DNA of 64,000 nt from Marinomonas arctica. Its GTDB lineage: Bacteria > Pseudomonadota > Gammaproteobacteria > Pseudomonadales > Marinomonadaceae. The DNA lies in contig NZ_QHJF01000002.1 in the NCBI RefSeq assembly GCF_003259225.1, positions 62,001 to 126,000 of the forward strand, given 5' to 3'. The notes beneath the pieces were generated by a model that had not been told where the DNA came from, did no database searches, and worked only from the letters and a program-made list of their open reading frames with translations. Shown here piece by piece: positions 1 through 8,845 of the stretch. The stretch's first letter is position 1; every line of letters begins with the position of its first letter. The position numbers were made by a program, and so were the translations under genes.

Positions 1-74
1 ATTTCCACCTTAAAGCCTGAGCCTGTTTCAGCGGTAAAATGCACATCCTCTTGCCAACTCACATTCGCTTTCAT
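1..74 (-). CDS. OsmC/YhfA-like protein, N-terminal fragment
   Basis: Reading leftward from an ATG at 74, the 24 visible codons give MKANVSWQEDV followed by HFTAETGSGFKV. This resembles the start of E. coli YhfA, an OsmC-superfamily protein (peroxide and thiol chemistry, or unknown role). An AAGG Shine-Dalgarno sits about 7 nt upstream. The gene runs off the left edge, so the redox cysteines cannot be checked. It lies 43 nt after trpC on the same strand, and a trpC-linked OsmC gene is also known in Pseudomonas. The family call rests on few residues. Confidence 0.6.
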   Translation of the reverse strand, partial: MKANVSWQEDVHFTAETGSGFKVE

Positions 75-117
75 ATTTTAACCTTATATTGTTCAGCCAT
101 GACTAAAACTGTCGCCA

Positions 118-933
118 CTACGATTGAAACAGCTCAGCTAATTTTTTACCTGGATCGTCAGCACGCATAAACGCTTCGCCGACCAAGAAGGCATGGATTC
201 CTTTCTGACGCATTAACGCCACGTCATCACGGGTATGAATACCACTCTCAGTGACAATGAGTCGATCCGAAGGCACCTCTCCCATCAACTCAAACGTATG
301 ATCTAAACTCAACTCAAAAGTGTGAAGGTCTCGGTTATTAATACCAAGCAACTCGGTATGAGTATATTCCAGCGCCAAATCCAACTCGGGACGGTTGTGC
401 ACCTCAACCAAAACATCCATACCCAAATCGCGCGCCATTTGATCCAATTCACGCAACTTTTGGCCACTTAAACAGGCGGCAATCAGTAGCACGCAGTCTG
501 CACCAATTGCCCTAGCTTCAAGGATCTGATATTCGTCAACAATGAAATCCTTACGGATAACAGGCAATTTACAGGCCGCTCGTGCTTGCACTAAAAATTC
601 TTCATGACCTTTGAAAAAGTCACTGTCAGTCAACACAGACAAACAGGCCGCACCGCCTTTTTCATAGGACTTTGCTATATCCGCTGGAACAAAAGGGCTG
701 CGTAAGATCCCTTTACTCGGAGAAGCCTGCTTAACCTCGGCAATAACGGCCGCCTTACCTATGGCAATCTGATGCTTTAACGCATGAGCAAAGCCACGAG
801 GCGCATTATGAACATTGGCGACAGACGCCGCTACTTCTAAGTTGCCATAAGGCGTATGAGACTTTCGTTCGTTAATCTCTTCGTACTTACGAGCGACTAT
901 TTTCTTTAAAATGGTCGGAGTTTCTATTTGCAT
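118..933 (-). CDS. trpC: Indole-3-glycerol phosphate synthase
   Basis: This enzyme closes the indole ring of CdRP to give indole-3-glycerol phosphate in tryptophan synthesis. The 271-residue protein is a single TIM barrel of normal length for a monofunctional TrpC and is not fused to TrpF. Visible motifs are [11 protein letters not shown], which carries the catalytic Glu and Lys, then RKDFI with the catalytic Lys, GINNRDL, and the phosphate-binding SGI and LVGEAFM segments. The ATG at 933 has an AGGAG SD 9 nt upstream. It is the third gene of trpGDC, 19 nt after trpD. Confidence 0.97.
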   Translation of the reverse strand: MQIETPTILKKIVARKYEEINERKSHTPYGNLEVAASVANVHNAPRGFAHALKHQIAIGKAAVIAEVKQASPSKGILRSPFVPADIAKSYEKGGAACLSVLTDSDFFKGHEEFLVQARAACKLPVIRKDFIVDEYQILEARAIGADCVLLIAACLSGQKLRELDQMARDLGMDVLVEVHNRPELDLALEYTHTELLGINNRDLHTFELSLDHTFELMGEVPSDRLIVTESGIHTRDDVALMRQKGIHAFLVGEAFMRADDPGKKLAELFQS

Positions 934-952
934 GGGTGACTGCTCCTCTCTA

Positions 953-1993
953 TCACAGTGAATCAGGGCTCATAAAACAACGAGTAAAACTGGCCAATTC
1001 AGACATTTTTACCTTCGCTGTACCACCACCAATCACATCTTCGGCAATGTTTATCCCCTCAGCCAAGGTATCCGCAATACCTGAAACATAAATCGCCGCG
1101 CCAGCATTTAAAGCAACAATGTCTCGAGCCGGATTAATTTTCCCTTTGCCGTCCAACGCCATTTTTACTAACGCAAGACTTTCCGTCGCATCGGCCGCTT
1201 GAATGGTATCAATAGACTGCAGAGGAATACCAAAGTCTTCAGGGGAAATTTTGTATTCTAAAATCTCTCCATTTTTCAACTCCGCAACATAGGTAGGTGC
1301 CGCAATACTAATTTCATCTAGGCCATCTTCTGAATGAACCACCATCACATGTTCACTGCCCAGCGCTTTTAAAACTTCTGCAATAGGACGTACCCATTTT
1401 TGATGAAATACACCCATCACTTGACGCTTGGCATTTGCTGGATTGGTTAAGGGACCCAGTAAATTAAAAATGGTACGAGTGGCCATTTCTTTACGAGGAC
1501 CAACCGCATATTTCATCGCTGAATGATGATTCGGCGCAAACATAAAACCTAAACCAATTTCCTCGACACATCGGCATACTTGCACCGCATCTAGGCCAAG
1601 GTAAATACCAGCCTGCTCCAATACATCCGCGCTACCTGATTTAGAAGACACGGAACGACCACCGTGCTTTGCCACCTTGCCACCGGCCGCCGCTACAACA
1701 AAAGCAGACGCGGTCGATACGTTAAATAAATTACCGCCGTCTCCTCCCGTACCACAGGTATCCACAACACCGTCAAGGTTTAACTCCACCTTACTGGACA
1801 ACTCTCGCATGACTTGTGCTGCCGCCGTAATTTCTTCGACCGACTCACCTTTCATTCTTAGGCCAATAAGAAAACCACCTATTTGTGCTGGTGTGGCTTT
1901 TCCCGTCATGATGTCATTCATTACTATGCGCATCTCAGCACCATTTAAATCTTGGCGCTCAACAACAGCAGCAATCGCCTTTTGAATATCCAC
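953..1993 (-). CDS. trpD: Anthranilate phosphoribosyltransferase
   Basis: TrpD transfers phosphoribosyl from PRPP to anthranilate. The 346-residue protein shows the glycine-rich PRPP loop [10 protein letters not shown], then [14 protein letters not shown] and GPLTNPA, all class-defining. It is separate from the TrpG amidotransferase, unlike the enterobacterial fusion. The start is GTG, with an AGGAGAGG SD just upstream. It lies between trpG (23 nt gap) and trpC (19 nt gap) and is presumably cotranscribed with them. Confidence 0.97.
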   Translation of the reverse strand: MDIQKAIAAVVERQDLNGAEMRIVMNDIMTGKATPAQIGGFLIGLRMKGESVEEITAAAQVMRELSSKVELNLDGVVDTCGTGGDGGNLFNVSTASAFVVAAAGGKVAKHGGRSVSSKSGSADVLEQAGIYLGLDAVQVCRCVEEIGLGFMFAPNHHSAMKYAVGPRKEMATRTIFNLLGPLTNPANAKRQVMGVFHQKWVRPIAEVLKALGSEHVMVVHSEDGLDEISIAAPTYVAELKNGEILEYKISPEDFGIPLQSIDTIQAADATESLALVKMALDGKGKINPARDIVALNAGAAIYVSGIADTLAEGINIAEDVIGGGTAKVKMSELASFTRCFMSPDSL

Positions 1994-2016
1994 CAGCCTC
2001 TCCTATCGTATTAAAA

Positions 2017-2595
2017 TTATCGTGTTAAGAAATTGGCCAATAAAGCATGGCCCGCTTCGGTCAAAATCGACTCAGGATGAAATTGCACCCCTTCTACGGC
2101 AAGCGTTTTGTGTCGAATACCCATAATCTCTTCCCTGTCGCCCGCCGCATTTTGACTCCAAGCTGTCACCTCTAAGCAGTCTGGCAAAGAGTCCGCAGAT
2201 ATGACTAATGAATGATAACGCGTTGCCGTTTGCGGATTAGGCAATCCTGTAAATACCGACGTATTGTGATGATAAATACGCGACGTTTTACCATGCATGA
2301 CATTTTTAGCACGAATCACTTCGCCACCAAAGACTTGACCAATACTTTGATGACCTAAGCAAATACCCAATATGGGAATCTTACCCGCAAACGCCGCAAT
2401 CGCCGCTAAGGATATACCCGCTTCGTTAGGCGTACAGGGACCGGGTGAAATCACCAGATGCGATGGGGCAAGACGCTCAATATCTTCGAGACTAATCTCA
2501 TCATTACGAAATACCTGCACATCTGCACCCAACTCACGAAAGTACTGCACTAGGTTATAAGTAAAAGAGTCGTAATTGTCGATCATCAATAACAT
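2017..2595 (-). CDS. trpG: Anthranilate synthase glutaminase subunit
   Basis: This is a class I glutamine amidotransferase that supplies ammonia to TrpE. The 192-residue protein has the N-terminal [10 protein letters not shown] signature, the oxyanion strand, the nucleophile Cys in GICLGHQ, and the His/Glu pair in QFHPES, so the triad is complete. In many bacteria the same subunit also serves PabB. No trpE is visible in the window, although trpE often lies near rpe-gph in Pseudomonas. It is first in the trpGDC operon and diverges from mgtE. Confidence 0.96.
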   Translation of the reverse strand: MLLMIDNYDSFTYNLVQYFRELGADVQVFRNDEISLEDIERLAPSHLVISPGPCTPNEAGISLAAIAAFAGKIPILGICLGHQSIGQVFGGEVIRAKNVMHGKTSRIYHHNTSVFTGLPNPQTATRYHSLVISADSLPDCLEVTAWSQNAAGDREEIMGIRHKTLAVEGVQFHPESILTEAGHALLANFLTR

Positions 2596-2648
2596 AAAGA
2601 AGAGACACGCCTAAAAGCAATAAAATTTCGTAATGTAAAATGCGCTAA

Positions 2649-2677
2649 ATTCTACACTGTCGCAAACATTGTGTCTC
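2649..2677 (-). promoter_or_regulatory. Candidate sigma-70 promoter for trpGDC
   Basis: On the minus strand a GAGACA box (4/6 of the -35 consensus) is separated by 17 nt from TAGAAT (5/6 of the -10). Transcription would start near 2642, about 45 nt before the trpG ATG. No tryptophan-rich leader peptide or clear attenuator is visible between this promoter and trpG. This is a consensus match by eye only. Confidence 0.5.
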
Positions 2678-2802
2678 GCCTAGGAAGGATACGATTTTTT
2701 GCCACTCCAACACAAAGCCCTGTTTGAAAGGCATACGATTATGCGACAACCCTAAAATCATGCTATCTTTACCATCATTATTTTGTGTTTTAAGGATGCT
2801 CT

Positions 2803-4134
2803 GTGCATAGCCAAGTCGCCGATCTCATCGAAACCCTCATTCATGACGAACATTCTCCCGAATCTATTAATAAGGCCATTTCCGAGTTAACGCCAGATGA
2901 TGTGGCCTTAGCACTTGAATCCATCCCTCTGGCCCAACGTAAACAAGCCTGGGCGAATATTAAACAGGCCAATCGTCTTGATATTTTAGTTGAAATGCGC
3001 GGTGAATCTCGCCAGCTACTGCTAAAAGGGTTAGATGATACGGAAATAGAGACATTATTTACCGATGTAGATGCGGAAGACTTGCTTGAAATAACCGACT
3101 CGCTACCCGACCGATTAGTCGATATTGCACTTAAGCAAATGGACAACAAGCAGCGTGAATATTATCAACAAGGTATCGTTTACGATGACGATGTTGTCGG
3201 CCGCTGGATTGATCATGAACTCTTAATCGCCTCGCAGTCCATTCGCGTTTCAGAAGCGTTAAGGTTGCTCAAAAAAAGCACACCCAATTACACTGATATG
3301 GTGTATTTGGTAAATAGAACAGGCCGCTGGGTGGGTTGTGTCAGATTTGATCGTTTATTTAAGGCGCAAGGACATGAACCTATTTCTAGCTTAATCGATG
3401 AAGAATGTACCTTTATTCATGCCGATACTGCACTGACCAAGGCCGCCGAACAACTGGAACGATCCTCCTTATCGGCGCTACCTGTTGTGGACGACAATCA
3501 CATTCTCTTGGGCCGCTTTCATGCAGGACTCGCCATGGAAACTTGGCGTCTAGAAAACGAAGCCCAGCAAATGTCGACAGCCGGCCTCAATGAAGAGTCA
3601 GACCTATTTGCGCCAGTAAAGCGCAGCGCTGCAACTCGTGGCATCTGGCTTGGTATTAATTTACTCACCGCCTTCTTGGCTTCGGCGTTTATCGGTTTAT
3701 TTGAAGCCACATTACAGCAAGTGGTTGCCTTAGCGGTATTAATGCCCGTTGTTGCTTCAATGGGCGGCATCGCTGGCAGTCAAACCTTGACCTTAATTGT
3801 GCGAGGCCTAGCACTCGGACAAATTACCCGCAGCAACTTGAAGTCATTACTGTCAAAAGAATTAAAAGTCGGTGGATTGAATGGCTTATTATGGGCCATT
3901 GTCATCGGTGTCGTCACACTTTGGTGGTTCGAAAGCCCCATGCTGGGTGCCGTTATCGGCCTCGCCATTATTGTCAATATTTTTATGGCAGCGCTTTCTG
4001 GGGTACTCATCCCCGTTTTACTGGATAAATTACGTATCGATCCAGCCTTGTCTGGCTCCGTTATTTTAACCACGGTAACGGATATCGCCGGATTCGTCGC
4101 CTTCCTAGGGCTGGGAACGCTACTACTACTTTAA
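2803..4134 (+). CDS. mgtE: Magnesium transporter MgtE
   Basis: This is an inner-membrane Mg2+ channel/transporter gated by cytosolic Mg2+. The 443-residue protein has the N-terminal superhelical MgtE_N domain (about 15-120), paired CBS domains (about 135-260) and a five-helix membrane domain from about 280. The pore signature is PVVASMGGIAGSQ followed by TLTLIVRG. The canonical motif has Asn where this protein has Ile-Ala (MGGN to MGGI), a small departure. The start is GTG at 2803, with AAGGA about 7 nt upstream. It diverges from trpGDC and is followed 54 nt later by an MscS-type channel on the same strand. Confidence 0.93.
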   Translation: MHSQVADLIETLIHDEHSPESINKAISELTPDDVALALESIPLAQRKQAWANIKQANRLDILVEMRGESRQLLLKGLDDTEIETLFTDVDAEDLLEITDSLPDRLVDIALKQMDNKQREYYQQGIVYDDDVVGRWIDHELLIASQSIRVSEALRLLKKSTPNYTDMVYLVNRTGRWVGCVRFDRLFKAQGHEPISSLIDEECTFIHADTALTKAAEQLERSSLSALPVVDDNHILLGRFHAGLAMETWRLENEAQQMSTAGLNEESDLFAPVKRSAATRGIWLGINLLTAFLASAFIGLFEATLQQVVALAVLMPVVASMGGIAGSQTLTLIVRGLALGQITRSNLKSLLSKELKVGGLNGLLWAIVIGVVTLWWFESPMLGAVIGLAIIVNIFMAALSGVLIPVLLDKLRIDPALSGSVILTTVTDIAGFVAFLGLGTLLLL

Positions 4135-4188
4135 CCCTTTTAGCTTTACCCCTTTAACAATTCATATGACAAAGAGATTAGAAAGAAA

Positions 4189-5331
4189 ATGAACTGGGAA
4201 ACAATGCAAATCTATTTAGGCCTTGGCGATACCCAAATGCATTGGGTAGTTCGAGTATTCTTGGTGGTGCTAAGCACGCTCCTTGCCAATTTTGTCGCTA
4301 ATCATATTTTGACACGGATAGACAAACAACTAGAGCGCACCAAAACACCTTGGGATAACGTACTGATTCATGCCGCACAAAGACCCATCGGAGTCTTCAT
4401 CTGGTTAGTAGGCTTAAGCGTTGCTGCTGAAATATCTGGCTCTGAGATGGATCCAGGACTGTCTTCACTGATTAAGTCTATCCGAGAAATTGGCGTTATT
4501 GTCATCCTCTCTTGGTTTATTCTGCGCTGCATATCCGAATGTGAAAAAACCCTCACTAATTCCCAAAAAATCAAAACCCCTGTTGATTACACCACCGCCA
4601 GCGCAATCAGCAAGCTATTACGGGCTTCTGTTGTTATCACCTCAGCATTGGTTATCTTGCAAACATTAGGCTATAGCATTTCTGGTGTATTGGCTTTTGG
4701 CGGCATTGGCGGCATTGCAGTGGGCTTTGCGGCAAAAGACTTACTGGCTAATTTTTTTGGTGGGTTAATGGTGTATTTAGATCGCCCCTTTGCTATCGGC
4801 GACTGGATTCGTTCACCAGATCAAAATATTGAAGGTACTGTTGAGCACATAGGCTGGCGACAAACACGCATCCGTACCTTTGAAAAACGCCCGCTGTATG
4901 TGCCAAATGCCACATTTTCAACCATTTCTGTCGAAAACCCATCACGCATGACCCATCGCCGTATTAATGAAACGATTGGCGTGCGTTACAGCGATTTCGG
5001 TCTTTTACCGACCATTTTGGCTGACATAAAAAACATGGTAGCCAATCATGAAGACCTAGATACAGACCAGACTTATATGGTGAATTTTAATCAGTTTGGC
5101 CCTTCATCCTTAGACTTCTTTATTTACGCCTATACCAAAACAGTGGACTGGAGAACCTACCACAACGTCAAACAAGATGTTTTATTTCAAGCCATGCAGA
5201 TCATAGAAGCACATGGTGCAGAAGTCGCGTTCCCAACACACACGCTTCATATGGCAAAAGACAATAAAATGGCATTATTGCCTGAACAACCGGGATCACC
5301 AGACCCCTTATCAACCGAACCTGCACAATGA
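4189..5331 (+). CDS. MscS-family mechanosensitive channel (YnaI-like)
   Basis: The 380-residue protein has four to five predicted helices. The last is the Gly/Ala-rich pore helix (GGIGGIAVGFAAKDLLAN, about residues 175-195), followed by the beta domain FFGGLMVYLDRPFAIGDWI, the MscS hallmark. The cytoplasmic vestibule continues to about 350 and the tail is Pro-rich. The extra N-terminal helices and size resemble E. coli YnaI/YbdG more than the 286-residue MscS. Its likely role is release of turgor after hypo-osmotic shock, which fits a marine organism. It lies downstream of mgtE, probably in the same transcript, and ends at a strong terminator. Confidence 0.9.
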   Translation: MNWETMQIYLGLGDTQMHWVVRVFLVVLSTLLANFVANHILTRIDKQLERTKTPWDNVLIHAAQRPIGVFIWLVGLSVAAEISGSEMDPGLSSLIKSIREIGVIVILSWFILRCISECEKTLTNSQKIKTPVDYTTASAISKLLRASVVITSALVILQTLGYSISGVLAFGGIGGIAVGFAAKDLLANFFGGLMVYLDRPFAIGDWIRSPDQNIEGTVEHIGWRQTRIRTFEKRPLYVPNATFSTISVENPSRMTHRRINETIGVRYSDFGLLPTILADIKNMVANHEDLDTDQTYMVNFNQFGPSSLDFFIYAYTKTVDWRTYHNVKQDVLFQAMQIIEAHGAEVAFPTHTLHMAKDNKMALLPEQPGSPDPLSTEPAQ

Positions 5332-5350
5332 CAATGGATTCAAAAAAAAT

Positions 5351-5377
5351 GCCAAGTTACATAACTTGGCATTTTTT
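5351..5377. terminator. Bidirectional rho-independent terminator
   Basis: GCCAAGTTA and TAACTTGGC form a near-perfect stem with a tiny loop, followed by ATTTTTT. The A-run on the left supplies a T-run in the other direction. It separates the converging mscS-like and gph genes. Confidence 0.9.
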
Positions 5378-5412
5378 CATGTGTGCTTTGTTTGACCATC
5401 AGCCTACATCAT

Positions 5413-6093
5413 CTAGACCAATAACTCCGCCAAATCGTCAATAATCGCATCCGCACCTAACGCAGCCAAATCCACACCCTGGTGATAACCATAGGTTACC
5501 AAAGCGCATTTAAACCCTGCGTTACTGGCGGCTTTAAAATCGGTAATAGAATCCCCTATCATCAGACAATTTTCTGGCAAGGCTTCAATCGACTCACTAC
5601 AATGCAACAAAGGCAAAGCAGACGGTTTCTTCTCTTCTAACGTGTCACCACCTAACAACCAACCAAATTGCTCCGTTAACTCAAAATGATCCAACATAGG
5701 TTTAACAAACACACTTGGCTTATTAGTAATTAACGCAACGGGCACATTATGATGTTTCAGCGCTTTCAACAACGCTTTTACATTAGGATAAAGGGTTGTT
5801 TTATCCGTCAGGTGAGCATGATAATGCAACAAGAAAGCTCGATACGCTTCGTCGTGTTTGGTTTTGTCTATTCCAGCCCAATCCAATGCCTGCTCAATTA
5901 ACTTAGCCGAGCCAAAGCCCACCCAGCCTCGTACGCGATCCTCCCCCGCTAAAGGGGCACCCAATTCCGCCAAAAACGCATCAACAGCACCGGCGATATC
6001 AGGCACACTGTCAACCAAAGTGCCATCTAAATCCAGACACACCAGTTCAGGCCATCCCTCAAACCAATCGGAAAAATGTTTAGGTGTTTTCAT
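5413..6093 (-). CDS. gph: Phosphoglycolate phosphatase
   Basis: This HAD-superfamily phosphatase removes 2-phosphoglycolate, a DNA-repair and metabolic by-product. The 226-residue protein has motif [10 protein letters not shown] with the nucleophile Asp, the helical cap (about 30-100), motif II ITNKP, the motif III Lys in EKKPS, and motif IV GDSITD. Its length matches Gph. The start ATG overlaps the rpe stop by 4 nt, indicating translational coupling. Adjacency to rpe is classical and supports Gph over other HAD phosphatases. Confidence 0.92.
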   Translation of the reverse strand: MKTPKHFSDWFEGWPELVCLDLDGTLVDSVPDIAGAVDAFLAELGAPLAGEDRVRGWVGFGSAKLIEQALDWAGIDKTKHDEAYRAFLLHYHAHLTDKTTLYPNVKALLKALKHHNVPVALITNKPSVFVKPMLDHFELTEQFGWLLGGDTLEEKKPSALPLLHCSESIEALPENCLMIGDSITDFKAASNAGFKCALVTYGYHQGVDLAALGADAIIDDLAELLV

Positions 6094-6764
6094 TGACGGA
6101 CGCTCGCTAATTCTTTGCGCATGGTATCAATGACAGACTTATAGTCGGCTTTACCAAAAATAGCCGATCCTGCCACAAAAGTATCCGCACCAGCACGCGC
6201 GATCTCAGCAATATTCTTTTCACTGACACCACCGTCCACTTCAAGGCGAATATCGTATCCACTAGCGTCTATCAGTGCTCGAGCTTCACGAAGCTTGTCT
6301 AACGTTCCTGGAATAAAAGACTGACCACCAAAACCTGGGTTAACAGACATCAGTAAAATCATATCCACCTTATCCATCACGTGTTTTAAGTAATGCAAAG
6401 GCGTCGCTGGGTTAAATACTAAACCCGCTTTGCAACCGCCGTCTCGGATCATCTGCAAAGAGCGATCTATGTGCTCGCTGGCTTCTGGATGAAAGGTAAT
6501 AAAAGAGGCCCCTGCTTCAATAAAATCGCCAATCATACGATCTACTGGTTTCACCATCAAATGAACATCAATATCCGCGGTCACACCATGTTTGCGCAAC
6601 GCTTTACAGACCATAGGGCCAATCGTTAAATTGGGAACGTAATGATTGTCCATCACGTCAAAGTGTATGATATCGGCTCCGGCCTCCAACACATTGTCAA
6701 CTTCTTCGCCCAATCGAGCGAAATCGGCAGAAAGGATAGAAGGGGCAATGATAAAATCATTCAT
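6090..6764 (-). CDS. rpe: Ribulose-phosphate 3-epimerase
   Basis: Rpe interconverts ribulose-5-P and xylulose-5-P in the pentose phosphate pathway. The protein is 224 residues and a TIM barrel. Visible are [10 protein letters not shown], the metal/catalytic [26 protein letters not shown] and the catalytic Asp in LEVDGG. The start is set at 6764 (MNDFIIAP), where a GGAG SD is present. The frame stays open further upstream, but that extension has no family similarity and runs into the divergent gene. It is coupled to gph by a 4-nt overlap. Confidence 0.96.
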   Translation of the reverse strand: MNDFIIAPSILSADFARLGEEVDNVLEAGADIIHFDVMDNHYVPNLTIGPMVCKALRKHGVTADIDVHLMVKPVDRMIGDFIEAGASFITFHPEASEHIDRSLQMIRDGGCKAGLVFNPATPLHYLKHVMDKVDMILLMSVNPGFGGQSFIPGTLDKLREARALIDASGYDIRLEVDGGVSEKNIAEIARAGADTFVAGSAIFGKADYKSVIDTMRKELASVRQ

Positions 6765-6853
6765 ATCTGACTCCAGCAGTGACACAATAAAGGTCTCATA
6801 ATGAAAATTTACACGGCATTTTACCAAGACACTTAAAAGAAGTATTGAAAACA

Positions 6854-7900
6854 ATGAAGAAATTTACCGCGCTAAGCCACGCCATCATTACACTTCTTTT
6901 CTTGAGCAAAAGCCTCCCTGTTTTAGCAGAAGAGCCACAAGCGGCGACCAATGGCACACCTGAAAACCCTATCACGCCAACAGACAGCACGACAAATGAG
7001 AGCGCCCCAGCACCAACCCCTGCAACACAAAGCAACGCTGAATATGTAATCCCTCAGCCACAAGCATCCCGCCTTGATGCACTAAAAACGTCTTTAATGT
7101 TGAGACAGCTAAATCATCAAATACAAACATTAGAGGCGAACGGCGAGCCTTTTCTTACCCTTTACAGAACATCAATGACCAGCGACACGCAAGGCTGCCT
7201 CATCCTCTTGCACTCAGATAACGAACACCCCGACTGGCCTGATGCTATAGCACCATTGCGTAATGCCATGCCGGAATACAGCTGGTGCACCTTATCCATT
7301 GACGTGCCAGACATTATCAAGCGCGCAGACCCTATAAAAATCAATACATCAACACCAAACGACTCATCAACCGCCGACAATACACAACCAACATCCGCTG
7401 AGCTGCCTAACCAAGCTATGGTTTTTGGTCGAATAAACGCCGCTATCACTTACGCAAAGACACAAAACATCGAACAATTTAGTTTTCTTGGCTATGGAAC
7501 TGGCGCAAGTTACGCATTGAGTTTTTTAGCCGCGAACCAAGACGCGGGTACCGCTTTAATTCTCATTGACATGGAATCACCATCAAACTCTCCTAGCTAC
7601 GAAATGGCTCAAAAAATTCGCCAAGTACCCCAGCCTATTTTGGACTATTACGTTAGCTCAACAAGAAGTGATCAATTTGCGATGTGGCGCAAACAAGCCG
7701 CCAACCAAAGGACTGAAAAACGAGGGGACTTTATTCAACTGGATGCCTTGCCCGATAGGGTCACTGGAAAAGACAGCAAACAACTGCTTATACAGCGAGT
7801 TCGAGGCTTTTTAAAACAAAATACCGATCAAAAAAACCAACAAAAAACACTACCCAGGGTAAATAAAGGGCTCTTTTACGAAAGCCCTATTAACAACTGA
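6854..7900 (+). CDS. DUF3530 family protein, alpha/beta-hydrolase-like, exported
   Basis: The 348-residue protein begins with a signal peptide (about residues 1-25, ending near VLAEE), then a Pro/Thr/Ser-rich linker (about 30-65) and an alpha/beta-hydrolase-like domain. Features typical of DUF3530 as I recall it are [12 protein letters not shown], the TLSIDVP strand and FLGYGTGAS. The nucleophile elbow reads G-Y-G-T-G, so the usual Ser is Thr or absent, and catalysis is doubtful. The start is at 6854, with AGAAG upstream. An in-frame TTG at 6845 is too close to that SD. It diverges from rpe. Function is unknown. Confidence 0.75.
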   Translation: MKKFTALSHAIITLLFLSKSLPVLAEEPQAATNGTPENPITPTDSTTNESAPAPTPATQSNAEYVIPQPQASRLDALKTSLMLRQLNHQIQTLEANGEPFLTLYRTSMTSDTQGCLILLHSDNEHPDWPDAIAPLRNAMPEYSWCTLSIDVPDIIKRADPIKINTSTPNDSSTADNTQPTSAELPNQAMVFGRINAAITYAKTQNIEQFSFLGYGTGASYALSFLAANQDAGTALILIDMESPSNSPSYEMAQKIRQVPQPILDYYVSSTRSDQFAMWRKQAANQRTEKRGDFIQLDALPDRVTGKDSKQLLIQRVRGFLKQNTDQKNQQKTLPRVNKGLFYESPINN

Positions 7901-7925
7901 GCACAAAAAATGATGAATTAAGCTG

Positions 7926-8717
7926 TTACTTACGCGTTTTTTTAACCATCTCATATGCCGCTTGAATTTCTTGCGTCCGCTCTTTCGCCAGCTCAATCAT
8001 TTCATCTGGCAAACCTTTTGCGCTTAACTTGTCGGGATGATGCTGACTCATTAAACGACGATACGCCTTTTTAATCTCAGCATCCGTCATCTCAGGCGTC
8101 ACACCCAGCGCATCATACGCCGCTTTTAATAAATCTTTCGATCCCATGCCATTTGATGATGACTGATAACCTTGACTGAAGTGAGCTTGCTGTTTTACTT
8201 GAATATGCAGCGCTTCAAATTCTGCAACCGACACGCCAAGATACGAGCAAACTTGAGAGACAAACGCTTTCTCCTCCAAACTAAAATGACCATCAGCGTA
8301 AGCCGACACCAGCAACACCTCTAAAAGAGTGCGAGTTAAATCGCCAGGGCCAACCACCTGTTTGAAGGTATTTAGTACCGAAGCAAGGTCAAAATTTTCA
8401 GACTTTCCCTCATTAAACAATCGCTTAGCCTGATCCTGAGCCGCTGGCGATAATCTTAAACGTTGCATAACAGATTGAGCCAACTGGATTTCTGCTTCTG
8501 TTACTTGACCATCTGACTTAGCCAATCGCCCCATTAAAAGAAATAATGTGCGAAAAAAAGTTTCCTGTTGCAAGCGCACATCAGCTCGACTGCGAATACG
8601 GCTGAAAGCCCCGCCAGTCTGGGCTTTGTCTATCACCCCTCCCACAAAAAAACCCAATAAAGCCCCAACAAAACCGGCCAAAATATAACCCAAAATTGCA
8701 CAAACAATCTTCCACAT
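7926..8717 (-). CDS. djlA: Co-chaperone DjlA (membrane-anchored J-protein)
   Basis: The 263-residue protein has an N-terminal glycine-rich transmembrane segment (about 5-28) with GxxxG spacing as in DjlA, a TerB-like helical domain (about 55-175), and a C-terminal J domain (about 196-261) with HHPDKL as the DnaK-stimulating HPD motif. DjlA stimulates DnaK at the inner membrane and is linked to envelope stress signalling. It is divergent from lptD, a neighbourhood also seen in Pseudomonas and enterics. Confidence 0.93.
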   Translation of the reverse strand: MWKIVCAILGYILAGFVGALLGFFVGGVIDKAQTGGAFSRIRSRADVRLQQETFFRTLFLLMGRLAKSDGQVTEAEIQLAQSVMQRLRLSPAAQDQAKRLFNEGKSENFDLASVLNTFKQVVGPGDLTRTLLEVLLVSAYADGHFSLEEKAFVSQVCSYLGVSVAEFEALHIQVKQQAHFSQGYQSSSNGMGSKDLLKAAYDALGVTPEMTDAEIKKAYRRLMSQHHPDKLSAKGLPDEMIELAKERTQEIQAAYEMVKKTRK

Positions 8718-8845
8718 AAAGATATTTCTCCAGAATCGGTAGCCCCTATGGGCCTGCTTAGATTATCATTTGTCTCTCAACATGGACCCGCTTATGGGCA
8801 GTATCCGATTTCGGACAATAACTTTTGGTAGCAAGTATACCCTGC

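Noticed and set aside
6765-6854. N-terminal extension of Rpe
   Set aside because: No similarity to Rpe, no SD, and it reaches into the divergent gene; MNDFIIAPS has an SD.
8825-8845. TTG start for LptD
   Set aside because: It would put seven residues ahead of the signal peptide; ATG at 8846 gives a normal one, though neither has a strong SD.
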